From Pilaira anomala (Eukaryota > Mucoromycota > Mucoromycetes > Mucorales > Mucoraceae): a stretch of DNA of 64,000 bases. Below the pieces are notes generated by a model, which was not told the origin of the DNA, did no database searches, and saw nothing but the letters and a program-made list of their open reading frames with translations. Made by a program: the position numbers and the translations under genes. Each line of letters opens with the position of its first letter. Within the stretch, counting starts at the first letter, position 1. Of this stretch, positions 12,850-24,754 are shown one piece after another. Where the stretch lies: contig JAIXMQ010000017.1 of the NCBI GenBank assembly GCA_025716855.1, forward strand, positions 124,001 to 188,000, written 5' to 3'.

Positions 12850-13304
12850 TGCAAAAACGTTACTGTAGCTATTTAATTTTACTTCATATAGAAAAGTACT
12901 TGTTAACATATTCCTTTATTTTTATATTCTTAATAGCAATAATTACTTATAATAATAAAAAACAATATTATTTTCATCTTTTTCCCGTAAATTAGCCGTT
13001 GGGTTTCGCTGTATATTGAATTTATTTATCCGCAATAATTTTTATATGTAGTAGCTTGTTTAATTTAATATTGTTTGTCATGTGAAATCTCTCATGGGTA
13101 ATCACTGGTACTGTTGAAATATGTTTTAATATATTCAGATTTTTTGGCATCGTATAATGAGTCTCGCTATACTATAATGACTATAATCTTTATTTACATT
13201 TAACAAAGGTCTAATTGAAACCATTTATATAGTGTTAATGATGCATTTTCCAAGCAAATATTTTGTCATATGTACACTACTGTTATTTATTAAAAAAGAT
13301 ACAA
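12850..13304. other. Convergent intergenic region
   Basis: Lies between the Erg6 and GCP3 stop codons. AT-rich, with no open frame or RNA-like feature seen. It must contain both 3' ends. Confidence 0.5.
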
Positions 13305-16300
13305 TTATGGGGATCTTGAAGTAATTTGAAAGGAAGAATAATAAGCATTATAGTCCAATCGGGTTGATAAGGACCGCAAATCTTCGTCATGGTAAGAATT
13401 TATAATCTTTAAAAACTCTAAGACTTGTATCGTAAAATCATCTTCTTTCTCTTTTAGATGGCGTCTAATAAGGTCGATTTTGTCTGAAGATCCTGCTTTA
13501 CCATAAATCTGTTTGGCTGATTCCGAAGTAGCATAATCATGAAGGTGATCTAATGCAACTTTATATCTTAAAACAGAGTCAAATATATCATTGAGTCTAC
13601 CGGATAAAGCTATTTCTTTTGTTCCGCTCAAAAAGCCCTTCTCGGTAATTTCGGACAAATAGTTCAAGTGTGCTTCTATAACTGAGTTTAAGTCGATACA
13701 TTTGTTTTCTATAAGTGTCTCCAATTTATCCCATGAACATTCAAGTACCTATTTAATTCAGTTTATGTGCTTTGGAAAAAAAAAAGGTTTTTAAATTTAC
13801 CTCAAAAAGAACATAATGCTGTAATTGATAGATAAAATGAACCATACGTTGAATAGTCAATTGAGCACATTGCAAATCTTGTTGAATATCAGGTAAATTT
13901 GCAAATTCTCGGCTTGCCTTTCCCCATTTTTTCCAAGATGCTGAAAGTGTATATTCTACTCGTTTTAATCTCCAAAGGAAGTTGAATATATGAAGATATT
14001 GAAGCATAGCAGCTGGGCTGAATACAGTATTAATAGGCGCATCTACATGATAATCCAATGTAAAAACATCCCACCCCAAGTCATTATTTTGAATCTATAT
14101 ATAAAAAAAGCGTTAAGAAGAAAGATTGGTGGATAAACTAAACTGGAAAAAGATAAAATATTCAAACTTACCTCCAAAAGCCTGACATCCAATCGGTTCA
14201 ATATTTCTGGATCATCGTATTGAGCATTCGAAGAACGCACAGCAGTTTCTAATATACCAGTCAAGTTATGTCTTAATAATGTTGTAGCTGGTTTGCTCAA
14301 GTTTTCGCTACATCATAAGGAAAAAAAAAAGATACATCAGTTACAGCTGTTAGGTATATAATCATTTTTTAAATATTTACCCTAAAATATCCATAAGATA
14401 CTGAATAAAATCGCCTTGTCCAAGGAGTAAATATCTTTTCATTGCTTTCAAGTGATCCATTAATTTATATTTCGTTTTTAACAAATCAAGTAATGCTTTG
14501 CTCGTATTATGATAAGCTACCTCAATAGCCTCTTCCACCACTTTAGTTTCACCGTATTTAAATGTCATTCTTGCTACATTAAATTTATGAGATATATAAA
14601 ACTATAAATGCATGTATACATATTTGTACCTGTGGTATCATTGTTAGGGGTAGTATAGTATTGTTCGACTAAGGAATCATCGTGACAACTGTAACGAATA
14701 AAGTTGAGTGATTTTCCAATAGCAAAAATCTTTTCGCCCAGTTCCTTAGATAAAAATGATGGCAACATATTTTCACGAATAGAGTATTTACTTTGCCAAA
14801 GATCTTCTTCAGATACAGTAGGATCACATGCCACTAAAAATTCGCCATAAGGGTCATCCAGTTCACCCTCGTACACCCATCTTGCCAACATTTCATAAAA
14901 TGGTTTTGATACAACTTGTAGCATATCAGTAAGATATTTTCTATAGAATGGATCTCCATGTTTGGTATAGTTATGAATTGTTGTCATTAAAGCACCGCCT
15001 TTTTTATCTATTTATTTAGAAAACATATTTAAATGATTATACTTGACTATTTCATTTATATTTTAGTTACCTTGACAGACATCAACCAACATACTCATCA
15101 ATCTTAACTTTTGAGTACAGTTCAAGGTCCAAATTTGTAGCCTCTTTAATGTTAGGGTTTGTTGATCATTATTAAGCGATTTATCAGCAATTTGCTTTTC
15201 AATTTGAGCTTCCAGAATAGCAATAAGTTTATAATATTCAGTCAATTCATGTTGTAAAGCAGCGCAAAGTGATTGTCCAACTAAACCAATATTGGGATTG
15301 TCCACATTTAACCTTATAAAATTTCTAATTTTAATGTAAATCCAACCCATTTCAGCTAGTTTGAAAACCATTTCTTCCATTGGTTTTGATACCGAGATTC
15401 CATTTGCAAGCGAATAATCATTTAGATCAGGATTGAATTTAATATATTGTCCGTCAATGCCCTGAAAGATAAATATTAAATCTCGAAGTAAATCAGATTC
15501 GCTAACATAAGCTGAAGAGACCTCGCTTCTTTGTTGTTCTTTTGCTCTTTGTAATTGTATAGCTGGTGGTAATACATTCATATCTATGTTAGGGCTTGGA
15601 GATTCATCTCTTGCTAATCTACGACGAGTATTTCTTGAAGAATTTGACATATCATCCTGTATTGTCGTTTCGAATGGCCTTGATACAGGTGGCAGTAAAT
15701 ACTGCGTTTCATTGTCAATATTTTGCAGTCCTCTCACTGTTACATCCAAAGACTAATACAAATAATGATTAATTATGCTATGTCTGTGTTTTTCCTAAAA
15801 TTGCTTTACCGATAGACTCGATAACAAGTACAGTATAGACCATTTTTTAGTAAGGCGATTCTAAGCTTAATCAATGAGAATCAAAAGTTATTTTCTTTTA
15901 TCAATTATGCGTACATTACATTAGATGCCAACTTATTGTAAAGACGTCCAAATCGATATGCTTTTTCTGAACTCTCGGGATCTTGCATTACTAAATCAAA
16001 ATGTTAATCAAACGTTCGTTCAAGCTAAATAAAAAACGTTACATTTTTCGTGAATTAATGTAGCGATATCTTCTTCATTCTCTACAATGGATGGTTCCCT
16101 TTGACTGAATATGGTTGAGTTTTTTTTTTTTTTTCTTTCTCGCATGAAAAAATATTTGATGACATATTTGATGACACATACCTAGTTAATATATTGTTAT
16201 AACTTTCTAGAAGACGTTCTTTCTTTCTCTGTGTCTCTTGTAAATTTTGGTTATTAGGCGAGATATCGAAACGGTCAATCAATTTCGATAACGTTTTATT

Positions 16301-16437
16301 TAAATGTGAATTAGCTACATTACTGTTGCTGAAAGAAGATTCTTCTCCTCCTTGTGAAGAAAATAAGGAAGCTCTGCTTGGAATTCTTCTAGGGCTGTTA
16401 TCACTAAATCTACTCCTAACACTATCAGAAAAGCTCA
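13305..16437 (-). CDS. Gamma-tubulin complex component 3 (GCP3/Spc98/Alp6)
   Basis: Core subunit of the gamma-tubulin complex that nucleates microtubules at the spindle pole body. The N-terminal exon is Ser/Arg-rich ([17 protein letters not shown]). The GCP N-terminal grip1 region is clear: [72 protein letters not shown], then [50 protein letters not shown] and [11 protein letters not shown]. The grip2 half includes [31 protein letters not shown] and [28 protein letters not shown] and [10 protein letters not shown] distinguish GCP3 from GCP2. I chose the ATG at 16437; an in-frame ATG five codons upstream (16453) is also possible. Not all introns were resolved. Confidence 0.87.
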
Positions 16438-16735
16438 TTTTATTTGACAACAATAAAGGTAAAACACCATATCGCGTTTCTTTATTTTATTTTTACATAA
16501 CACGATAAATCACGCATTGACGTGACTGCCTGGAACGCAGTGACAGTGTATCTCTGAATGGACCTTCTACAGAAGAGCTCTTACAAGTATGCTTGATCTA
16601 TCAGGGCCATATGTGAACAAAATTTATAAATAAATTCATTTCGTCTTTTTTTTATTAGACAAATTTTTTATTTTAATTTATTTTGTTTGAATTAATTAAA
16701 TTCTGAGCTCACTATCACTTCCTCAACTTGCTCGA

Positions 16736-17170
16736 TTATCTCTGGATCTTTACTTCGTTTACTTCCTCTACCGGTACACCTTTCTCTATCTCGGTAGTAA
16801 GTCCCGTTACTAGTCTCATTTCTTCTACTTGAAGTCCATTTTCCTTACACATATGTTCATAAATTGCCTTTTTCTTACGATAAAAGTATATTTGTGACCA
16901 GTTGTCAGTTAGGCTAGCAAGATTTGTGGCCATGATATGCGCTTCGAAGGCCTCCTTGGCATCGCTCCTCTTAGATTGTATAAGATTGTTACTTACTTTC
17001 ATCTCATTCTTAATCTCTTCTCCCAATTCTTCCCTGCGTTTACGCTTCTCTTGTTCGGCAGCCAACACCTTGGCTTTTTTTATCCCAACGGGTCTGACAG
17101 GTTCATCTTCAGATTCACTCCAGTTCAAACCATGTACGGGCTTTTTTGTTCCTGTTTCTTGTTGCGTCAT
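16736..17170 (-). CDS. Hypothetical protein with NAM-associated-like motif
   Basis: Single-exon 144-aa charged protein. It contains RPVGIKKAK followed by a Lys/Glu-rich helix (EQEKRKRREELGEE) and a final helix with SQIYFYRKKKAIYEHM. The RPxGxKxAK element followed by a coiled coil is the hallmark of the NAM-associated C-terminal domain (Pfam PF14303 type). In plants and some transposons this domain follows a Myb/SANT DNA-binding domain. No Myb domain is visible here, so this may be the 3' remnant of a larger Myb-type or transposon-derived gene, or a lineage-specific small protein. The domain link is inference from a short motif. Just downstream on the minus strand there is no companion gene within 280 bp of GCP3. 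Confidence 0.5.
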   Translation of the reverse strand: MTQQETGTKKPVHGLNWSESEDEPVRPVGIKKAKVLAAEQEKRKRREELGEEIKNEMKVSNNLIQSKRSDAKEAFEAHIMATNLASLTDNWSQIYFYRKKKAIYEHMCKENGLQVEEMRLVTGLTTEIEKGVPVEEVNEVKIQR

Positions 17171-19638
17171 TTTTTTAAAGCTTTTGAAAGGTACACACTT
17201 ATTTTTTTTTTGAATATAACAAAAAAAAAAGGGGGGGGGGATTATTTTTGAAATAAATATTTATTTTGTATTTTGTTCGATTTGAAGAATTTTATTTGCA
17301 TGCCTATTTTGAAAAAAAAAAAATGACTGTTCATCTTGTGGGTATATATGTACTATTTGTTAATATTTTCTCGGTTATTTAAAAAAATCATTAAGAGATG
17401 TTTTAATTTGTTTTAATGAAAACAACGCTTCGAAAAAGTAGCTCACATTGGAAAAGAAATTCTTTTCATAAAAAAGTGGTATAACAATCACTGCAAGTCT
17501 GCCACATTTATAATTCCGAAAAGTTTCTGTGAACAGAGAGTGGAGTTGAAATAGATTTGCTTAATACTGTAGAGTCTTGTTGATATCGAAGAATGCTTTG
17601 TTCCACCTATTACTCATTAATGCAGGGAGAAAAATATGCATATAACTCTATAATAATACTAATGGAATTGTAATAGGATTGATTAAAGAATACTACGATA
17701 TCGGCTCAAAATAACTACCATAATAATAAATGTCTTCCCAGATATATAACGCTCTGTGTGAAATTTTTGGGGAGGGGGGGGGGGGGTTTCCTTTGAAGAT
17801 AAAAAAATTCAGCTTATTATTGCGACACCAGACTGAAAATGGCTCGGTTGTTTTTTTCACGGAAAGCAGCGGTACAAGTCTTGACTAAATTATAAATCTC
17901 CTGTATTGAAATCGCTCCCTTTAAATAATAGTTATCGTTCTTTGGATGAGATGTACAGTAAACTATTTTGATAAATTGTATAACTTGTGCTTCAGTTACT
18001 AACTCGAATATTTCTCTCTTATTAAGATTCCTCTGATAAATCAATAGATCATCTCTTATTCTAGTTTTCGTGACCAAAATCGGCACTTGTCCTTTGTTAA
18101 TCGAATTATTATATTTCAAAGTCTTCAAATTATTTGATTTTCTTTTTTTTTTTAATTTTAACGCTTTCCTCTGTATAGTCAAATAGAAAAACATACAAAT
18201 TTTGTTTTTTTTTTGTGAGCATTTTTATATAGAGCAAGCATGTCACGCAATGTAGGATGGATTGTGATTCATACCCACAATTCTTAAAGAAATTCGAAGC
18301 AAGCTCTCAATATGTATACATTCAGCACCATCTTATGCTATCAGCTTATCATATTAACGCACTTATAAATCTCTTATTACAAGAATTATAGATGTTACCA
18401 TTGAACATCTACAGAATTTTATCCAGTATTCTATCAATGTTTTTTCCCAAGTGCTTGGATAAAGAATATTTATGGGAAAATAAGAAGAGTAGTTAATGTA
18501 CCATAGCAAGGCAACCGAAAAAACTGGAAGAACAAATATTACAAATGACACAGAGAATAAATACTTTAACATGCTATGTTTTTTTATGTTGAACTGACAT
18601 ATGAACAATGTATTTACTTGGTTAATAACTTTAAATATTTTTTTCAAAAAAAGGTCCTAAAATCTAATATATCTTTCAATAAAGTGAATATTGTCGTGGC
18701 ATTTTTGTAGTTTTCGAAGTTAAAGAAATAGAGAATAGTCCATGACTTCTTCATTTGATAAATGTTTCGAGAAGTTTCTATTTCTAAAGAAAAAATAGTT
18801 TTTTTACAATATATTTCTTGCAAAAAAAAAAAATAGTTGTGACCTATTTAAATGAAACTGAATTTCAGTTACACCAATAAACAACAATGATGGTTAAATT
18901 CACGTGGCGTACTCCAACCAATTACAGTGGTATAAAAATGGGTACACACAGACCTTTGAAAATAAAAAGATTGACTTATTTAAATGGAACTTTTTAACTT
19001 AAAAGTCTTTCTTCAGGGCAACTATTGATTAGTTAGAAATAAAAATTGTAAATGACCATTATAATAAAAAAGAAGAAAAGGAATAAAGTAATAATTATTG
19101 TTCACTCTATATTTGTCATGGCAATTAACAAAAAATGATAGCCCAAATTGTCGTCAAATCTACGTAAACCACGATGCCATGACGATATCCAGTTACCAAT
19201 TCGGAGTCAACAACTTAAATTTTAGCCGTTTTTCTATATAAACCTTGCTGCGCGTGTAAAGAGATAGGAGTAAATCGATTTTCTCACCTTTATTGCTATA
19301 AAAACTATGATAACAAAAGATCAATTGAATTAAATAAACCATGATTAAATGAGTGGTATAAAACCTTATTTATTTTAATATGAACTTGTGTCAATTACAG
19401 AAACAATGGTTTTTTTTAAGTTATCTTTCGGGGTCTGGAACTCTTCAGGAAAAATTTTTTTAATGACAGGAAATTTTTTTTATTATCGAAAATTAAGTTG
19501 TAAAGAAAAAAAGAATTATATGAAGTGAAGAGAAGAGAAAGATAGATTGAAATATGAGATTTTTTTTTTTTGCAGTAATAATAATAATATAAATAAAAGT
19601 AATGAGCTTTTCTTTCTTTCTATGTTTTCATCTTCATT
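17171..19638. other. Gene-poor interval
   Basis: About 2.5 kb of AT-rich DNA. It holds G homopolymers at about 17231-17240 and 17772-17786 and many A/T runs. Two minus-strand open frames occur (17817-18194, 125 codons; 18363-18647, 94 codons). The second is hydrophobic in its middle but carries no recognisable family signature and is probably chance. I see no tRNA or other RNA gene. Confidence 0.5.
17817..18194 (-). CDS. Unrecognised open frame, doubtful gene
   Basis: A 125-codon open frame with a basic Lys-rich N-terminus and a mixed-composition C-terminal half (VTEAQVIQFIKIVYCTSHP, IQEIYNLVKTCTAAFREKN). The balanced composition of the second half is more protein-like than chance AT-rich frames, and it may be a relic of a repeat-borne or lineage-specific gene. 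No domain recognised, no clear promoter, no intron evidence. Confidence 0.25.
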   Translation of the reverse strand: MFFYLTIQRKALKLKKKRKSNNLKTLKYNNSINKGQVPILVTKTRIRDDLLIYQRNLNKREIFELVTEAQVIQFIKIVYCTSHPKNDNYYLKGAISIQEIYNLVKTCTAAFREKNNRAIFSLVSQ

Positions 19639-20357
19639 TTATGAAGTATTGTTTACAGTTGTAGTTGTAGTAATTGTGTTGAATGTGGGAGTGGTTGTAG
19701 TAGGTGGGAAGATATAGTTACGAACTGGATTTGGTTCAATGTAAACAACTGAAGCTAAATCTCGGAAGGAGTCAATAAAGATGGGTGTATGCTTAAATCT
19801 ACCAAACCCTTGAAGAGCTTCGAATTCATCTTGTGTTAAATGCAATTCTTTCAATAGCGGTTTTGATTCTGGTAAGGTAATTGAACTTTCTTCGTCAGAC
19901 GAATCTGTTTGTAAATGGTTATTTTGTTGTTGAATAAGAAATTCGGGCGTATTCTCTGGCTCATATGTACTATTTGATGAAGATGATATTGATGTAACTG
20001 ATGATGCTGATGATAATGATGATGTTGATGATATTGTGGATGAAGGTGATTTACTACGCGTAGCTTTATGTGTCTGTGTATGTTGGATCATATTATCGAA
20101 TCTGCTAAACCTTCTAGTACAGCCAGGCACTACACAAAGGAATGGCTTTTCACCAGTATGTTTACTATAAATTCAAAATTAGTCATCAATCAATATAATG
20201 TAAATTATATATAAACATACCGAGTATGTCTTGCCAAATGTTCTGAACGAGTAAACACCATTTGACAGGATCCAAAACCTGTGCATTGAAACAATTTAGG
20301 CTTTGTTGAGCGCAATTTTTTATGTTGAATTGATGGTGTTGGAGTTATGGCTGGCAT
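19639..20357 (-). CDS. C2H2 zinc-finger transcription factor
   Basis: Nuclear DNA-binding regulator with two C2H2 fingers near the N-terminus. Finger 1 is [20 protein letters not shown] plus RHTRKH, split by one intron (about 20168-20219). The linker is TGEKPF and finger 2 is [19 protein letters not shown] with a TQTH end. This double-finger type (RSEHLARH / RRFSRxDN) is common in fungal Msn2/Msn4-like stress regulators. After the fingers comes a Ser/Thr-rich low-complexity stretch, a conserved-looking segment [20 protein letters not shown] and a Thr-rich C-terminus. The start chosen is the ATG of MPAITPTPS; a further in-frame ATG lies 51 bp upstream. Targets cannot be told from the sequence. 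Confidence 0.85.
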
Positions 20358-22481
20358 GTTTATATAGATTTGTATTAAGAAGAAAGGAGTAAAAATAAAA
20401 AGGGGCAAAAAAATTTATTTTTTAATTCCAAAAAAAAAAAAAAAAAATTGAGTTCAAATTGATCGAAAAATGGGGCCAAGGGCCTTGAAATAACAAAATA
20501 AAAATAAGCGGGAAAATTTTCAGGAACCATTTTTTTCTTAAAGAATAGTTCTTTGTGATTACATCAGTCAAATAGTTTCTTATAATCCATGTAATATACG
20601 CCCTGAATCTGTGGAATGATTGCAGAATTAACAATTTAAGTTGTCTAGAAATGTAGCAGCTCTAAAAGATCTCTAGTAATGATGGAACTACTACATATTC
20701 CGTTGATCATCATGGCAGCTAAAAAAAAATATGACGAAACTCATGCAATACAAACACCGTTTATCCACATCTAGTTTGCAATCATGAAAAGCATACACCT
20801 TTTTTGACGTACCTACAAAGAAAGTACACTAACTATGTAAATCTAGAATTGATTCATTCTACTACTAAACCCGAAAAAGATATAGTTTTAACAATTGAAT
20901 TAGATGTCAGAATACATTTGTGCCTTTCATTTGATATGATCTCTTTGTTTTATGAGGTGGAATTAACTAATGCTATGCTTGAAAATTTTGAGTTGTTCTA
21001 TATAGAACTATGTATAGAATATCACCTATTCATCATACATACAAAAAAAAAAGCTGGATATACTTTCGCGTCATGATATCGATCAATGTAACTTTTTTTC
21101 GGTAATTTAAAATACATTTAACTATTACTAATTAAAGTATATGATGTAGCTATGAATTTATAGAAATAGCACAATAGATGACACAGATCGCACACACTAT
21201 GCAAATGTTATAATCGCATCATTATCTCTGTTACACATTCAGGAATAATGGTATAAAAAGACAAAAATAAGAAAAATTATTCTCGATTTTTTAACATGAA
21301 TATAAAATGAGTTTTCCGCTAATGGAAACTACTAAACAGCTCGGCTGTATCCTCCCTGAAGTTGCTTCGAGTCTGATATATTAAAAATTGTTATACACTT
21401 TGCCGATTTTTTCTATTCTAAAGTTTTTGAGATCAAGCATATCGCGCCATAAAATTTCGGTGGGTTGGGCTGATAGAAAGGTTAACCCTGTTTAATCCAA
21501 ATCAGAAATCATAGACTCGCTGTTTTCAAGGATTATCAAACAATTAGCCCTCAATGTACATATAGTCGCCTCCAGCAATGCTTGTGAGAATCTCCTAAGA
21601 TAAATTGTTGGTGTAGCTTTTGTACGACATTTTTCATGATCGACCACGAGACTATAGCGGTAAGAAAAATTCATTTTATGTGGCGTGTGAAACAAATGAG
21701 ATGTCAATAATAATAAAGTGGGTGATAAAACAATTAAGCCAATTTTTTTTGTTTTATTATTTATTAAGGGAAAATAAATTTGCTCCAAACAGTGATAGGC
21801 ACAATAAAGCTTCATGCAAGCATATAGATTATTTCTCCTTGTATTCGGCTTTCACCTCAAGAAAACTGGAATAATGAATCGCCCTTCTTTCTAGAATTAC
21901 CGCGCAACCGGTGTCAGGGCGCTCATATGATTTTCATACTAAACGAAACAGACAACTTGTTGTTCAGGCCTGAAGATTTTTAGAACTGCTCATAGAACAG
22001 GCTATCACTTATTTACTGTATACCAAAACAGTCAACCACGTCCAACATCTTGCTCGTATTGACAATCTACACAGTAAAATAAAATCAGATTTGGTAAAAG
22101 CACATAGAGCTAACTATAAAAAAGTTGATGACTTATTTTGCTTGAACTCTCGGCTATAATATCAGACGAATTGATAAAGTGAATCATGTACCATTATTTC
22201 GTTGGATAGTAATACAGAAATACAAGATTTACTACCGTAAACAAACATACTCTATATATAGCTAAAAAAAAAAACTCGAAGTAGATCCTGCTATACTGGT
22301 AGTTACTTTATTCAAATCTACAAAGAGCTTGTTTGTACGCCCTTTCCGTTCGCAAATCGTTTATTGATAAAAGTCACGGAACAACAGTCTTGCTTTTTTT
22401 TCGTGTTTTTTTTGGATTGCATTTTTTATTTTACCATTTATGTTTTAAACAGTTCCTTTTTCTTTTATAACAAACAACAAA
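20358..22481. other. Gene-poor interval with possible coding relics
   Basis: About 2.1 kb upstream of the NELF-B-like gene. It contains weak open frames: 20804-21076 (+), 21492-21815 (-), and about 60 protein-like codons on the plus strand near 21980-22160 (includes AITYLLYTKTVNHVQHLARI) ending in a stop. None belongs to a family I recognise, and no splice pattern links them. They may be decayed exons of a lost gene. The last 150 bp are T-rich and probably form the promoter of the next gene. Confidence 0.4.
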
Positions 22482-22776
22482 ATGACAGGACATAAGAAAT
22501 TACTCATTGGTCCAGCAGAAGAGCAAATAAGAGTCTTATTATCACAATCGGGTGATCCTTTGGAAGCTATTCGAGCCATTCAAAGAGATTATGGTCTCGA
22601 CCTTCCAGGGATTGAAGATATGTATCCTTTATTAAATCTTTGCGGATATAGTCGTCTTGAGATTCATACAGCTTGTTTGAATGCTTTAAATAAAGCTACT
22701 GTAGCTCATGTACAACAGCCCTCATTTCAACTTGAACAGTAAGTACTGAGAATATCAACCTCTACTTGAATTCTGA

Positions 22777-22819
<43 letters not shown>

Positions 22820-24541
22820 TATGCTTTATATAGTTTTCACGACCTGTTTCAAAAAACCTTTCCATACATTCATATTCCTTTAATGCAACCTATTCCCATG
22901 GCCTTATTACAAAAGTTCGAAAAATATATTGGTGAAGACATTATCGAAAAATTAAAATCAAACATGGCAGTATTTGATAACTGTCCAATGAACATTAAAC
23001 AACGTGTCTGGAAACAAGATGAGCATTTCTTTCAACAAACTATGATTAACTTATTAAACAGCTATCATCATGACGAAACTTTACAAACTTTAGCATTAAA
23101 TTTAAGGCCTGACAGTTATCAAGAAATGATTGAAGAAAGGTACAATATATACATAATTTGATATTTTTGCAATCGTATTCTTATTTTTATATATAGACGT
23201 ACACATCCTATTGTTCTCAAAGTGATGGATACAATTGGGGATGATCCACAGATTTATATGATGTTTATGAAGATGATTCGAATTGTATTTGAGGCAACAC
23301 CTTATCCTAGTTTATGCTCATTACGTGTTGATATTTTAATGAACTTTCATGATTTGGATCGTGAGGCTGTAAGTAGGATACATATTAATGTTTTCATTTT
23401 ATTTCCTAACATGTATATTCTATTTAGATACTTGATTTAGATCAATGTCATCAATTAGTGTGGTCATTAGATACTTGTGTTCGAAATCAGAACATGGATG
23501 ATGCAATTATAGAGAAGATCAAAGAATGTTTTGACGATGTTAAAAACGGAACTCCTCTTTATGGGTAATATACATGATAAAACATGTAATATGCATATAT
23601 GTAATTAACTGTTTTTTTTTCTTTAGTGATTTTGCTATGGTATTGATGGATCCAATGATTTCAAACTTTTTAGCTTCTTGTATTATTAAATGGTTAAGAA
23701 GCAGTGTCGAAAATAACGCAGTAGACAATTTAGAAGAATTGACAAATTATAGTGGCAAGCTTTTAAATTTAGCAGAACATGCACCTGACGCTATTGCACA
23801 TAATACCAAAATTCCCAAACTCGATAAAGACTTGAAATCAAAATACTGGAATGCTATCTGTTCAGTCATGATTGATGAGGATAAAGATTTGAATAGTCCA
23901 ATGAAAGAATCAGATGTAGAAGTAATCAGTACCATGTTGCGTCGAAGTGATATTGCTCGTAAAGTATTTGTACATTATCTTGTGGATCGTACTCAAGAAG
24001 GTGATATTGGTACATTAAGTCGTTGTTTACCTTTAATCATTGATACCTGGCCCGCACCTGAATTTGAAGAAGAGGGAATTATTTACCGACAAACTTATTT
24101 AAGCTTCATCAAAACAATGATTGATATTGTTTCAAAGCGTAATTTATATGATTGTGTTGCTGATGTAAGATGGAGAAAGATTATTGTTGAAGATTTCTTA
24201 TTAAAGGTGGTTTCTTGGGATTATAGAATTCATGAACAAATGGTTCGTTTCTTGGCTGAATACTTTGTTGACCCAAAGATTTTGGTCAAATTAGGTCCTC
24301 AAGTGGGTATCTTGGTTGAGTGGGCAAATATCACTGTAATATGTGGTCTTAAAGATGAAAAGGTAGTAATATAATACATGTGTCCTGTCTAATAATTGTG
24401 GTACTCATTTGTTTATTTTATTGTTAGTTTATTGATTCTTTAAAGGATTCATATCGACTTCTCTTGACGAGATCGGCTAGTGTACTTGGTGGCAATTTCA
24501 GTATTCGCCCTGAGGCTGTCATTCGATTTATTCAACCATAA
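22482..24541 (+). CDS. NELFB: NELF-B/COBRA1 homologue
   Basis: In animals NELF-B is a HEAT-like helical subunit of the negative elongation factor that, with DSIF, holds RNA polymerase II at promoter-proximal pauses. Six exons read by eye (22482-22738, 22834-23139, 23197-23368, 23428-23564, 23627-24362, 24428-24541) sum to 574 codons, 573 aa; human NELF-B is 580 aa. Similarity runs end to end: DPLEAIRAIQRDYGLDLPGI and PLLNLCGYSRLEIH near the N-terminus; MNIKQRVWKQDEHFF; the strongest block SLCSLRVDILMNFHDLDREA; DQCHQLVWSLDTCVRNQNMD; KECFDDVKNG; then DFAMVLMDPMISNFLA. The first intron contains a T run of about 39. The first ATG follows an upstream T-rich leader. Family assignment rests on recalled motifs and equal length. 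Function in a fungus is inference. Confidence 0.85.
22779..22818. repeat. Long T homopolymer in intron 1
   Basis: A run of about 39 T between the donor at 22739 and the acceptor at 22833 of the NELF-B-like gene. It is a candidate for length variation and for assembly error. Confidence 0.9.
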
Positions 24542-24754
24542 TCCTTGTACATTTATTTTGACTCTCCTGAGTGAGTCTACTTTTTTTTTTTTTTTTTTTT
24601 ACTAAAATTATACGCTGCTATTATTATTGTTTGCAATTTTTAAACTACTATTCAGTTTATTCTATTAAAAAAAGTTTTTATTTTATGAAACGAATTATTT
24701 TACAGTGTTATATGGAAAATTGAAAGGGGGTATTTTTTGGTAAAATCCATTGAT
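24542..24754. other. Short convergent intergenic region
   Basis: About 210 bp between the stop codons of the NELF-B-like and tryptophan synthase genes, with a T18 run near 24583. It has to hold both 3' ends, so overlapping transcripts are possible. Confidence 0.6.

Noticed and set aside
18363..18647. 94-codon minus-strand frame with a hydrophobic middle, considered as a VMA21-like small membrane protein
   Set aside because: Only generic hydrophobicity; no conserved motif. AT-rich DNA yields such Phe/Ile/Leu frames by chance.
20804..21076. 90-codon plus-strand frame
   Set aside because: No recognisable domain, no splice context, composition close to chance for AT-rich DNA.
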